Origin: an uncultured bacterium
GTDB lineage: Bacteria; Bacillota; Clostridia; Oscillospirales; Ruminococcaceae
DNA: 18,556 nucleotides
Direction of reading: 5' to 3'
Assembly: GCA_905215595.1 (NCBI GenBank)
Contig: CAJMQZ010000036.1
Span: forward strand, 1-18,556
Shown: piece by piece, positions 1 through 6,448 of the stretch
How the letters are laid out: every line of letters begins with the position of its first letter
How positions within the stretch are numbered: position 1 is the stretch's first letter
The notes under the pieces: generated by a model
Told to the model about the DNA's origin: nothing
The model's input: the letters and a program-made list of their open reading frames with translations, nothing else
Database searches by the model: none
Translations under genes and position numbers: made by a program

Positions 1-288
1 AAAGCCATCGAATCCGTCAAAACCGCCGTAACCGTTCTGATAACCCTGCTGCTGGCCGTAACCTTGTTGTTGGTAGCTGCCGTAGGGATTTCCGCCCATC
101 TGGGGGCCGGTCTCGCCCTTGGTAATGGCATCGTAAGCCGCCTGCACTTCCTTGAAGTGCTCCTCGGCGGTAGGATCGTTGGGGTTCAGGTCCGGGTGCC
201 AGCGCTTGCACTTGGCGCGGTATGCTTTTTTGATCTCGTCATCGCTTGCGCCGCGCGAAACGCCCAGCACCTCATAGGGGTCTCTCAT
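1..288 (-). CDS. DnaJ-domain (J-domain) protein, 3' end outside window
   Basis: The minus-strand frame starts at ATG 288-286 and stays open to base 1, giving 96 residues of a longer protein. It begins [20 protein letters not shown] and carries the J-domain signature HPD at residues 31-33, followed by a helix with [12 protein letters not shown]-domains stimulate the ATPase of DnaK/Hsp70 chaperones. After residue 70 the protein changes to a low-complexity stretch rich in G, Q, Y and N (repeats of QQGYG and GFDGF). No cysteine-rich zinc domain is visible, so it is more likely a small J-domain co-chaperone than full DnaJ. A GAGGAAG ribosome site lies 8 bases before the ATG. It follows the DUF5685-like gene after a gap of 98 bases and is probably co-transcribed with it, or served by the candidate promoter in the gap. 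Confidence 0.9.
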   Translation of the reverse strand, partial: MRDPYEVLGVSRGASDDEIKKAYRAKCKRWHPDLNPNDPTAEEHFKEVQAAYDAITKGETGPQMGGNPYGSYQQQGYGQQQGYQNGYGGFDGFDGF

Positions 289-343
289 GGATATACTTCC
301 TCACGTCTCATTTCGCGCAGCCACAGTGCCGCGCAATGTTTAT

Positions 344-372
344 AGTCTACCGTATTGCCGTGGAAAAATCAA
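344..372 (-). promoter_or_regulatory. Candidate promoter before the DnaJ-domain gene
   Basis: Read on the minus strand, TTGATT (372-367) and TAGACT (349-344) are separated by 17 bases. Each matches the sigma-A consensus at four of six positions. It lies between the stop of the DUF5685-like gene and the DnaJ-domain ATG. It is a weak match and could be chance. Confidence 0.3.
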
Positions 373-386
373 GACAAAGCCGCCAT

Positions 387-1226
387 TCAGCCACGGCTGC
401 GGGCCTGCTTGGCTGTTTTGCAGTTGTATTTGAGCCATACGCCGGAGTAAAGGATGTTGCGCAGCAGGTCTGCGTCCTCCACGCAGGGCAGGCGTTCAAA
501 GCTCTGGGCACACTGTGCCAGCAGCAGCTCAAAGATCTCTTTCATCTCTTCCTCATAGCCGGGCTGCTGACTGAGTGCTTTCAGCGGATTGTAGGCCCCC
601 TTGCGCTGGTCATGCTCCAGATCGTCATAGGCATCCAGCAGGTAGATGAACTTGCCCAGATGGAAGCCGATGCTGCGCAGCTCCGGCGACCAGTGATCCT
701 GCCGGTAGTCGAACAGCTCTGCCATCAGCTCGCCAAAGCAGCCGGACACGGCATCCAGATCTTCGCTCCCGGCAGCTTCATATTCTGCCAGCCTGTCCAG
801 ACAGGTGCGGATGGCGCTGCACTGACGGGGCCAGCGGCTCTCGGCAGCCTGCTTACAGCCGGTAAGCAGCTTTTCATATCCAAGGCCCAGCAGGCTGCGG
901 TCGTCCGTCCACTTATCCTCGGCGTTGTAGTAGTGCAAGGCTACGCTCAGATCTGCACAGTAATCGGTGGGGGAGGCCGCCCGCCATTCCACACCGCCCA
1001 AGGGGTGGATGGGGCACCGGTCGTGGCCGGAAGAAGCTTCGGTCTCACCCTCGTACAGGCTGCACAGCAGCAGGTTCAGGAAGGTGAGGTCATAGCTCAG
1101 CGTAAAGCGGCCCCGCAGGCCGTGCAGTGCGTCGATGCGGCGGCACAGCCCGCAGTAGGCGGTGCGGTAGCGCTTTTGTGCTTCGTCCGAAAGCGCAGCC
1201 TGATTGGGCACAACATAACCAAACAT
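387..1226 (-). CDS. DUF5685-like protein of unknown function
   Basis: A 279-residue protein that starts MFGYVVPNQAAL and has YCGLCRR at residues 24-30. This matches my memory of the DUF5685 family of Firmicutes, whose function is not established. Visible features are Cys25 and Cys28 (CGLC) with Cys71-Pro, a possible metal-binding set, and two Asp-rich helices: NAEDKWTDD (101-109) and LLDAYDDLEHD (196-206), the latter followed by RKGAYNPL. The second resembles the Asp-rich metal/diphosphate motif of squalene/phytoene synthase-type enzymes, but this is only a resemblance. No signal peptide is seen, so it is probably cytosolic. It starts 6 bases after the stop of the zinc-ribbon gene, so the two are surely one operon, with only a weak ribosome site before this ATG. 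The DnaJ-domain gene follows. Confidence 0.8.
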   Translation of the reverse strand: MFGYVVPNQAALSDEAQKRYRTAYCGLCRRIDALHGLRGRFTLSYDLTFLNLLLCSLYEGETEASSGHDRCPIHPLGGVEWRAASPTDYCADLSVALHYYNAEDKWTDDRSLLGLGYEKLLTGCKQAAESRWPRQCSAIRTCLDRLAEYEAAGSEDLDAVSGCFGELMAELFDYRQDHWSPELRSIGFHLGKFIYLLDAYDDLEHDQRKGAYNPLKALSQQPGYEEEMKEIFELLLAQCAQSFERLPCVEDADLLRNILYSGVWLKYNCKTAKQARSRG

Positions 1227-1232
1227 GGCCGC

Positions 1233-1628
1233 TCAGCTCTTTTTGATGAACTGGGTGCCGCAGCGCGGGCAGGAGATCTGGATGCGGCCGCGGCCACGGG
1301 GCACACGCAGCTTCTGGCGGCACTTGGGGCAGCGGTAGTAGTGGTAGAGCTTGCGGTTGGCCCACTGATCTTTCAGACCACGGAACTTGCCGTCCACCCG
1401 ATCTTTCAGGGTGTAGTAGCGGTAGTTCTCCTCGGTGCGCTTGGAGATATTGCGGCTCAGGGATCGGTAATAGCAGAGGATCAGCAGCACCAGACCCAGC
1501 CAGGTGAACAGGCTGATGCGGGTGAGCAGGGAGATGAGCAGCATCACGATGGAGGCGATGCTCAGAGCCTGATTCAACCCATCGGTGCCGTAGCGGCCGA
1601 CCATAAACTGACGGAATTTTTCTCTCAT
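1233..1628 (-). CDS. Small membrane protein with C-terminal zinc ribbon
   Basis: A 131-residue protein. Residues 20-36 and 39-54 are hydrophobic and can form two membrane helices joined by a short turn. A basic and aromatic linker follows (about 56-98). The C-terminus carries CPKC (100-103) and CPRC (120-123), a typical zinc-ribbon arrangement with 16 residues between the pairs. The protein therefore probably sits in the membrane with the ribbon in the cytosol. I do not recognise a named family or function. The start is supported by AAAAGGA, 9 bases before ATG 1628. It is the first gene of a minus-strand run with the DUF5685-like and DnaJ-domain genes. The J-domain partner loosely suggests a role in protein quality control, but nothing direct supports that. 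Confidence 0.85.
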   Translation of the reverse strand: MREKFRQFMVGRYGTDGLNQALSIASIVMLLISLLTRISLFTWLGLVLLILCYYRSLSRNISKRTEENYRYYTLKDRVDGKFRGLKDQWANRKLYHYYRCPKCRQKLRVPRGRGRIQISCPRCGTQFIKKS

Positions 1629-1691
1629 ACGATCATGTCCTTTTCGTTGTCAAAACAGCGGCTGAGCGCTGCCGTGGTGTTCCTTGTTTTT

Positions 1692-1700
1692 AGCATACCA
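1692..1700 (-). promoter_or_regulatory. Candidate extended -10 promoter for the zinc-ribbon operon
   Basis: On the minus strand TGGTATGCT (1700-1692) fits the extended -10 form TGnTATAAT with two mismatches. No good -35 hexamer is found 16-18 bases upstream. It would give a leader of about 55 bases ahead of ATG 1628. The support is weak. Confidence 0.3.
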
Positions 1701-1757
1701 GTCATCCATGATAAAACTTTGAACAGACTGCAAATCTATCATGAAAGGGACCGGATT

Positions 1758-4145
1758 TTACTCCCGACAGCGGATGGTCAGATAGGCTTCGGTGTCCAGC
1801 GCGCCCTCCATGCGGCAGTGCAGCACGGCCCGCCCGGCCTCGCCGGTGGTGGCCAGATAGGTGCCGCCCATGCCGCCCCGCAGCGGTACGACGGCAGGCC
1901 CCAGGATCTTCACGGGGCCCTCGGTGCGCAGCTGCACGGCCTCGCCGCAGTAGGGCAGCAGGTTGCCGTTCTGGTCGATGGCGCGCAGGCTGACCGCGGC
2001 GCAGTCCCATGTGGGACCATCGGTCAGCAGGGGGTTGTGCACGGTGCATTCCAACCGGACGCTCTGCACCGGCTCCCGCACCACGGTGCGCACGGCGCGG
2101 CCATGCCACACCGCCTCGAACCGGTACACCGGCGCGGAACTGCCCAGCACGCCGATGTACTTATAGTACATCCGCAGCAACTCGTTCCAACTCAGCCGCA
2201 GCGAGAGCATCCGCGCCTTGGAAAGAGGTGAAAGCGCCATGGCGTCCCGCCGCAGCTCATTGAGGATGGCGGCGACCTGTGCGCCGGTGGCGTGATCCAT
2301 ACCCTCATACTTTTCCAGCAGCGAGCCCACAAAATCGTTGATCTCGATGGGCGGGTGGGGCAGGGCGGCAAAGCGTCCCCGCCGGTCGGGGGTAAACTCG
2401 GCCACAAAGTCGTTGCCGCGGTACAGCCGCACGCTCTCGGCGTTGGTGAACACCCAGCAGGCGGCTGCTGCGCCGCCGGGCAGGTCGCCCAGCGTCATGG
2501 CAGAGGAGACCTCAAGCACGATGTCGGAGGGTGCGCGGGGCGTTTTCTGGCTGGCGTAAACGGCGGCGGAAAGTTTCGGGTTGCGGAACAGGTCCATCAC
2601 ACCGTGGTAGCAGATGCGGTCGCCGCTGCCGAACTCCCGGTGGGTGTTGTAGTCGGTCATGCACCAGCCAAAGCTGCCCGCCACGCCCGGCTGGGCAATG
2701 CTGTCGTTCAGCACGGCGGCGTGGTGCAGCGCCTGCACCAGACGGTGAGGTTCATCGTCAAAGGGCTTGGCGGGGAAGTTCTGTCCACCGAACTCGCTGA
2801 TAAGGTAGCCCTTGCGGGTGTCGGGGGTCACGGCGGCGCGGTTCTCGCAGCCTGTACCGCGTCCGGCGTAGGAATAATCGTTGTAGGCGTACACGTCCTC
2901 CAGCAGCTGGCTCTTGCGGGTGCTGCGGGTGCCCGCCGTGGGGCGGGTGGGGTCCAGCCGGTGGATGGCCTCGTTGGTGCGCTTATAAAAGGCCTCATTG
3001 TCGGGGCTGCCGCTGATGCGTGCACCCCACAAAAAGATGCTGGGATGGTTGCGGTACTGGCACACCATCTCCCGGCAGTTTTGCAGCGCCTGCGCCTGCC
3101 ACACTTCGTCACCGATGTGCTGCCAGCCGGGCATTTCGGGGAACACCAACAGACCCAGCTCATCGCAGGCGTCCAGAAACGCCGGGCTGGGGGGCGCATA
3201 GCAGGTGCGCACGGCGTTGCAGCCCAGCTCCTTTTTCAGCAGCTGAGCGTCCAGCCGCTGGATGCTGTCCGGCATGGCGTAGCCCTGATACGGGTAGCTC
3301 TGGTGCCGGTCTAGCCCGCGCAGCTCCACCCGCTGGCCGTTCAGGTACAGCCCGCCTGCCACGAACTGCACGGTGCGGAAGCCGAACCGCACCGTTTTTT
3401 CGTCCAGCACCCGGTCGGGCAGACCGCCGGTGCCGGGGCGGATAAGCCGCATGGTCAGGGTGTACAGGGTGGGGTGCTCCAGGCTCCACGGGTGCACGTT
3501 GTTCAGCGTGCCGGTGATGGGCAGAGAAAGCTCGCCGCTGTACACCGCCCGGCTCCCGGCGGGGCTGCGGATCTCGGCCTGCAGGGTGCAGCCGATCGTC
3601 TCGCCCACGGTGGCGGTGTAGATGCGGAAATCGCCCTCGGCCTTTGCCTCGATGAACACGTCCCGCAGGTAGGCTGGCTCCTTGATATCCAGACTGACGG
3701 CGCGGTAGATGCCGCCGTAGGTCAGCGCATCCAGCTGCCCGCCGAAGGGCGGGATATTCAGATCCTCCCGGCTGTCGCAGCGCACAGCCACCACGTTTTT
3801 CTGCCCCAGTTGCAGCGCACCGGTCAGGTCTACCGTAAAGGCGGTGTAGCCGCAACCATGGTGGAACACCCGCCGCCCGTTGCAGAACACGGTGGCATCG
3901 TGCGCCACCGCCCCGAAGGTAAGCAGCACGGTGCGGCCCAGCCACTCCTTGGGCGCAAAAAACTCCCGCCGGTAGCCGCACAGGCGCTGGTAGTCGTTCT
4001 CGCTGCAATAATTATAGGGCAGGGGCTTGACCGTGTGGGGCAGCCGCACCGGGGTAAGGGAAAGCTCCGGGCACTCCGGGCGCACCAGCGCCGGGTCGAA
4101 TGTGGGGGCGAACAGCCAGCCCTCGTTCCAATCGTAGTGTTCCAT
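1758..4145 (-). CDS. Glycoside hydrolase family 2 homologue with altered active site
   Basis: A 795-residue protein without a signal peptide, so cytosolic. The layout is that of GH2 (beta-galactosidase/beta-glucuronidase class): N-terminal sugar-binding beta-sandwich (about 1-155), Ig-like domain (about 160-258), TIM barrel (about 260-545) and a C-terminal region with further beta domains. Barrel landmarks are RGLDRHQSYPYQGYAMP (276-292), GWQHIGDEVW (340-349), NHPSIFLWG (366-374), LISEFGG (448-454) and GSGDRICYHGVMD. Glu451 fits the nucleophile. The acid/base motif, which in close homologues I recall as WGVRINES, is here WGARISGS (373-380), so Asn-Glu is replaced by Ser378-Gly379. The SHYPQS motif is replaced by CYAPPS (315-320). 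Classical retaining activity is therefore doubtful. The start has GGAG 8 bases upstream. It appears to be a single gene in its own unit. Confidence 0.85.
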   Translation of the reverse strand: MEHYDWNEGWLFAPTFDPALVRPECPELSLTPVRLPHTVKPLPYNYCSENDYQRLCGYRREFFAPKEWLGRTVLLTFGAVAHDATVFCNGRRVFHHGCGYTAFTVDLTGALQLGQKNVVAVRCDSREDLNIPPFGGQLDALTYGGIYRAVSLDIKEPAYLRDVFIEAKAEGDFRIYTATVGETIGCTLQAEIRSPAGSRAVYSGELSLPITGTLNNVHPWSLEHPTLYTLTMRLIRPGTGGLPDRVLDEKTVRFGFRTVQFVAGGLYLNGQRVELRGLDRHQSYPYQGYAMPDSIQRLDAQLLKKELGCNAVRTCYAPPSPAFLDACDELGLLVFPEMPGWQHIGDEVWQAQALQNCREMVCQYRNHPSIFLWGARISGSPDNEAFYKRTNEAIHRLDPTRPTAGTRSTRKSQLLEDVYAYNDYSYAGRGTGCENRAAVTPDTRKGYLISEFGGQNFPAKPFDDEPHRLVQALHHAAVLNDSIAQPGVAGSFGWCMTDYNTHREFGSGDRICYHGVMDLFRNPKLSAAVYASQKTPRAPSDIVLEVSSAMTLGDLPGGAAAACWVFTNAESVRLYRGNDFVAEFTPDRRGRFAALPHPPIEINDFVGSLLEKYEGMDHATGAQVAAILNELRRDAMALSPLSKARMLSLRLSWNELLRMYYKYIGVLGSSAPVYRFEAVWHGRAVRTVVREPVQSVRLECTVHNPLLTDGPTWDCAAVSLRAIDQNGNLLPYCGEAVQLRTEGPVKILGPAVVPLRGGMGGTYLATTGEAGRAVLHCRMEGALDTEAYLTIRCRE

Positions 4146-4327
4146 AGCAGGATCTCCGTCTGAGTGATATGCTTATGGAGGTATGGTATCACAAAGTTAT
4201 GAACGAAAAAAGCATTCACGCCCCTTTTGTGCCGGAACAGCAGAAATTTTGCAGTGTGCGGAAGCTGCCGGGTGGCATTGTGCCCAAGAAATACTTGGAA
4301 AAATTGTATAAAATCGCCCATAGAAAT
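4146..4327. other. Intergenic region upstream of the GH2 gene
   Basis: About 180 bases, visibly more AT-rich than the surrounding genes, lie between the flavoprotein terminator and the GH2 start. This is where the GH2 promoter should be, but I find no convincing -35/-10 pair on the minus strand. Apart from the GH2 ribosome site (minus-strand GGAG near 4156-4153), nothing else can be supported. Confidence 0.5.
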
Positions 4328-4362
4328 GGAGCCCCGGAACGCCAGCGGCGTTCCGGGGCTCC
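4328..4362 (-). terminator. Strong hairpin after the flavoprotein gene
   Basis: A perfect 16-bp inverted repeat (arm GGAGCCCCGGAACGCC at 4328-4343, complement at 4347-4362) with a 3-base loop, 15 bases past the flavoprotein stop. On the minus strand it is followed by ATTTCT rather than a clean T run, so it may act as a terminator, as a 3'-end stabiliser, or both. As the neighbouring genes all run leftwards, it separates the flavoprotein from the GH2 gene. Confidence 0.75.
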
Positions 4363-4377
4363 AAATTTATTCATACC

Positions 4378-4998
4378 TCAGCGGATAAAGCTGGTCATGG
4401 GGCGGGGCGGGTTCTGCGGGTGGTCGATACCTGCGGCCTTACCGGCTTCAATGCAGCGCAGCAGCCATGCCATGTTGCGGCCAAGCTCCTGCATCACGGC
4501 GCAGCCTTCTGCGTCCTGCAGTACCTGCTCGGGGTTGGAGCCGTGCACCATGGCCCAGTAGGAGCCGTTGACCAGCGGCATGTGGAAGAACTGGGGGTAT
4601 TTGACCAGCTGGTCAAGGGTGGAGGTGGTGCCGGCGCGGCGGGCAGAGCAGCAGACGGCGGCGGGCTTGTAGGCCAGATACTTGCCGCCCGCGTAGGCCA
4701 GACGGTCCATAAAGCTGGCCATGTTGCCCGCAGCGGAGGCGTAGTGCACCGGGCTGCCGAACACAAAGGCGTCGGCGGTTTTGGCCTTCTCGATGGCCTC
4801 GTTGACCACGCCGCCAAACACGCATCCGTTGCCGCTGCGGCAGCCGCCGCAGCCGATGCAGCCGCCCACGGGCTGACCGCCGACGTGCAGGATCTCGGTT
4901 TCGATGCCTTGTGCCTTCAGCTCCCCGGCAATAAGGGAAAGGGCGGTGTAGGTGCAGCCCTTCTCGTGGGGGCTGCCGTTGATGAGCAGAACTTTCAT
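4378..4998 (-). CDS. Iron-sulfur flavoprotein-like NAD(P)H oxidoreductase (flavodoxin fold)
   Basis: A 206-residue protein of the NADPH-dependent FMN reductase/flavodoxin-fold group. The N-terminus MKVLLINGSPHEKGCTYTAL holds the FMN phosphate loop (GSPHEKGCT, 8-16). GSPVHYASAAGNMASFMDR (81-99) is the second conserved flavin-contact segment. Between them lies GCIGCGGCRSGNGC, with Cys47, 50, 53 and 59 spaced C-X2-C-X2-C-X5-C. This fits the compact cysteine motif (CX2CX2CX4-7C) described for iron-sulfur flavoproteins, so a 4Fe-4S cluster next to FMN is likely. Such proteins pass electrons between FMN and small acceptors in anaerobes; the true substrate here is unknown. The start is firm: AAAGGAGA lies 9 bases upstream, behind a good promoter. 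It is a single-gene unit. Confidence 0.88.
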   Translation of the reverse strand: MKVLLINGSPHEKGCTYTALSLIAGELKAQGIETEILHVGGQPVGGCIGCGGCRSGNGCVFGGVVNEAIEKAKTADAFVFGSPVHYASAAGNMASFMDRLAYAGGKYLAYKPAAVCCSARRAGTTSTLDQLVKYPQFFHMPLVNGSYWAMVHGSNPEQVLQDAEGCAVMQELGRNMAWLLRCIEAGKAAGIDHPQNPPRPMTSFIR

Positions 4999-5054
4999 GC
5001 TATATACTCTCCTTTGCTGAAATGCGCCGTAAAATGCGCAATATTGCTGCTATG

Positions 5055-5083
5055 ATTGTAGCACAAAGCCGTGCGCAGCGCAA
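5055..5083 (-). promoter_or_regulatory. Promoter of the flavoprotein gene
   Basis: On the minus strand TTGCGC (5083-5078), a 17-base spacer, then TACAAT (5060-5055) preceded by TGC, which is an extended -10. It lies 57 bases upstream of ATG 4998 and diverges from the rsmD promoter, with the two -35 boxes only 9 bases apart (5084-5092). Joint control by one regulator is possible but unproven. Confidence 0.65.
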
Positions 5084-5092
5084 TGCGGGCTC

Positions 5093-5121
5093 TTGACAAT
5101 GCTATGCAGTTGGGAGATAAT
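5093..5121 (+). promoter_or_regulatory. Sigma-A type promoter of rsmD
   Basis: A perfect -35 TTGACA (5093-5098), a 17-base spacer and -10 GATAAT (5116-5121, five of six). The start of transcription should fall near 5128, giving a leader of about 60 bases that includes the hairpin at 5147-5166. Confidence 0.85.
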
Positions 5122-5146
5122 AAAGGATACGAAAGAGTTCAAACCG

Positions 5147-5166
5147 GCTGCCGCGGGGGCGGCAGC
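5147..5166 (+). other. Leader hairpin before rsmD
   Basis: A perfect 8-bp stem, GCTGCCGC (5147-5154) and GCGGCAGC (5159-5166), with a GGGG loop, ending 6 bases before the AAGGAGG ribosome site. No T run follows, so it is not a terminator. It could stabilise the mRNA or affect initiation. Confidence 0.6.
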
Positions 5167-5186
5167 TACGGCAAGGAGGTAACATC

Positions 5187-5762
5187 ATGCGCGTGATCGC
5201 AGGAGAAGCCCGGGGCCGCAGGCTGGAAGCACTGCCCGGCACCGATGTCACCCGCCCCACCCTCTCGCAGGTCAAAGAGGCGATGTTCAGCATCGTACAG
5301 TTTGACCTGCCCGGGGCCCGGGTGCTGGATCTGTATGCCGGCAGCGGCCAGCTGGGCATTGAGGCGCTCAGCCGGGGTGCGGCCCGGTGCGTCTTTCTGG
5401 ACGAGAGCCGGGAGGCCGTCGGCATCGTGATGCGCAACTGCAAGGCCTGCGGCGTGTTCGACCGCAGCCGGGTGAATATCGGCGAGGCTGCGCGGTTCTT
5501 ATCGGCCTGCCGGGAGCAGTTCGATCTGGTGCTGCTGGACCCGCCCTTCCGCGGCGGCACGCTGGAAAAGATCCTGCCTGCCGTGGAAAAGTGCGTTGCC
5601 CCCGGCGGCATCGTGCTGTGCGAGAGCGAAACAGGCATCGTGCTGCCCGCGCAGGTGGGCAGTCTGACCCTGCAGAAACAGTATAAATACGGCAAGGTGC
5701 TGCTGTGGAAGTACACAAAGCCCATGCAGCCCGCCGCTGAGCAGGAGGGAGAAGCCTTATGA
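5187..5762 (+). CDS. rsmD: 16S rRNA (guanine966-N2)-methyltransferase RsmD
   Basis: A 191-residue SAM-dependent methyltransferase that modifies G966 of 16S rRNA in the small ribosomal subunit. The sequence starts MRVIAGEARGRRL, with RPTLSQVKEAMFSI at 23-36, the SAM-binding motif DLYAGSGQLGIEALSRGA at 48-65 and the catalytic DPPF at 118-121. All of these are RsmD hallmarks and the length is normal. AAGGAGG sits 7 bases before ATG 5187. The gene ends in ATGA, overlapping the next start by four bases, which suggests translational coupling. In many Clostridia coaD follows rsmD; here it does not. A strong promoter and a leader hairpin precede it. Confidence 0.95.
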   Translation: MRVIAGEARGRRLEALPGTDVTRPTLSQVKEAMFSIVQFDLPGARVLDLYAGSGQLGIEALSRGAARCVFLDESREAVGIVMRNCKACGVFDRSRVNIGEAARFLSACREQFDLVLLDPPFRGGTLEKILPAVEKCVAPGGIVLCESETGIVLPAQVGSLTLQKQYKYGKVLLWKYTKPMQPAAEQEGEAL

Positions 5763-6220
5763 ACGTGAACGAACTTTTGGATACCATTGAGGATGCACTG
5801 GAAGAGAGCGCAAACGTGCCCCTTTCCGGCGGCAAGCGCATCGTGAATGTGGAACAGATCCGGGATTATCTGGACGAGGTGCGGGCGGCTCTGCCCGGCG
5901 AGCTGCGGCAGGCGCAGCAGATCGTGAACGACCGGGCGCAGATCGTGGACAGCGCCAACGCACAGGCACAGGCCATTGTGAAAAAGGCCGAGGAACGTGC
6001 CCGCATTCTGGTCAGCGACGCCGAGATCGTCAAGGCCGCCCAGCAGCGTGCTTCTGAGATCACCTCCGCAGCCCAGACCGAGGCGCGCACCCTGCGCCAG
6101 ACCGTGACCGACTACTGCGAGAACATGCTGCGCACCACTGAGGATACCATGGTGGAAAACGCCGCACAGGTCAAAAACATCCGTAACAGCCTGCGTCAGA
6201 ACGCCAAGAAAAACGGCTGA
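5759..6220 (+). CDS. Conserved coiled-coil protein, often labelled 'ATPase'; function unknown
   Basis: A 153-residue, mostly helical protein. The N-terminus (ELLDTIEDALEESANVPLSG) and the following VEQIRDYLDEVRAALPGELR resemble a small clostridial family found near rsmD and coaD, which databases often label 'ATPase' or V-type ATPase subunit H-like. No Walker motif is present, so that name is not supported. Residues about 50-140 are rich in Ala, Gln, Glu and Arg with heptad character, consistent with a long coiled coil. There is no signal peptide or membrane helix. The start overlaps the rsmD stop (ATGA). A terminator follows 45 bases after the stop, so rsmD and this gene form a two-gene unit. 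Its role is unknown. Confidence 0.85.
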   Translation: MNVNELLDTIEDALEESANVPLSGGKRIVNVEQIRDYLDEVRAALPGELRQAQQIVNDRAQIVDSANAQAQAIVKKAEERARILVSDAEIVKAAQQRASEITSAAQTEARTLRQTVTDYCENMLRTTEDTMVENAAQVKNIRNSLRQNAKKNG

Positions 6221-6264
6221 TAACGGTCAACTTTCCACACAAATTCCACAGATTGCGGAAAACG

Positions 6265-6307
6265 AAGTCCCTGCGAGCAAAAATGACGGCTCACAGGGAC
6301 TTTTTTT
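6265..6307 (+). terminator. Intrinsic terminator of the rsmD unit
   Basis: AAGTCCCTG (6265-6273) pairs with CAGGGACTT (6294-6302). An inner GAGC/GCTC stem (6275-6278 with 6289-6292) continues it after one mismatch, and seven Ts (6301-6307) follow. It separates the rsmD unit from the dcw cluster. Confidence 0.9.
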
Positions 6308-6342
6308 GTGGATTTTTGCGGCAAAAAGCCGCCCGAAAACCC

Positions 6343-6371
6343 TTGCATTCACGAACTTGATTTGCTACAAT
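6343..6371 (+). promoter_or_regulatory. dcw cluster promoter (PmraZ)
   Basis: TTGCAT (6343-6348), a 17-base spacer, then TACAAT (6366-6371) with an extended -10 TGC just before it. The expected start of transcription is near 6378, directly ahead of the 10-bp repeats. It is the only clear promoter seen for the dcw genes in the window. Confidence 0.8.
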
Positions 6372-6382
6372 AAAGATGTGTC

Positions 6383-6410
6383 AGTGGGGCAAAGTGGGTA
6401 AAAGTAGGAC
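6383..6410 (+). promoter_or_regulatory. Likely MraZ operator: three 10-bp-spaced repeats
   Basis: AGTGGG (6383-6388), AGTGGG (6393-6398) and AGTAGG (6403-6408) recur with an exact 10-base period just after the mraZ promoter. MraZ is known to bind tandem repeats ahead of its own gene (TGGGN5 in E. coli, AAAGTG-type repeats in mycoplasmas). Both motifs fit here, as AAAGTGGGTA contains each. Autoregulation of the cluster is therefore expected. Confidence 0.75.
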
Positions 6411-6448
6411 ATACGCCCTGAAAACGCCCCTGAAAGGGGGAGCAGCGC

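Noticed and set aside
1625..1653. Minus-strand TTGACA (1653-1648) upstream of the zinc-ribbon gene
   Set aside because: A -10 box at normal spacing would overlap the start codon, leaving no room for the ribosome site that is clearly present.
1707..1743. Inverted repeat CATGATA/TATCATG between the GH2 and zinc-ribbon genes
   Set aside because: Seven-base arms with a 23-base spacer and no T run; too weak to call as terminator or operator.
246..2231. 661-codon open frame on the plus strand opposite the DUF5685-like, zinc-ribbon and GH2 genes
   Set aside because: It crosses three well-supported minus-strand genes and their gaps, has a composition typical of a GC-rich antisense frame and no recognisable motif.
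4169..4561. Plus-strand open frame starting in the gap upstream of the GH2 gene
   Set aside because: It runs through the strong hairpin at 4328-4362 and into the flavoprotein gene antisense, with no ribosome site and no homologue I recognise.
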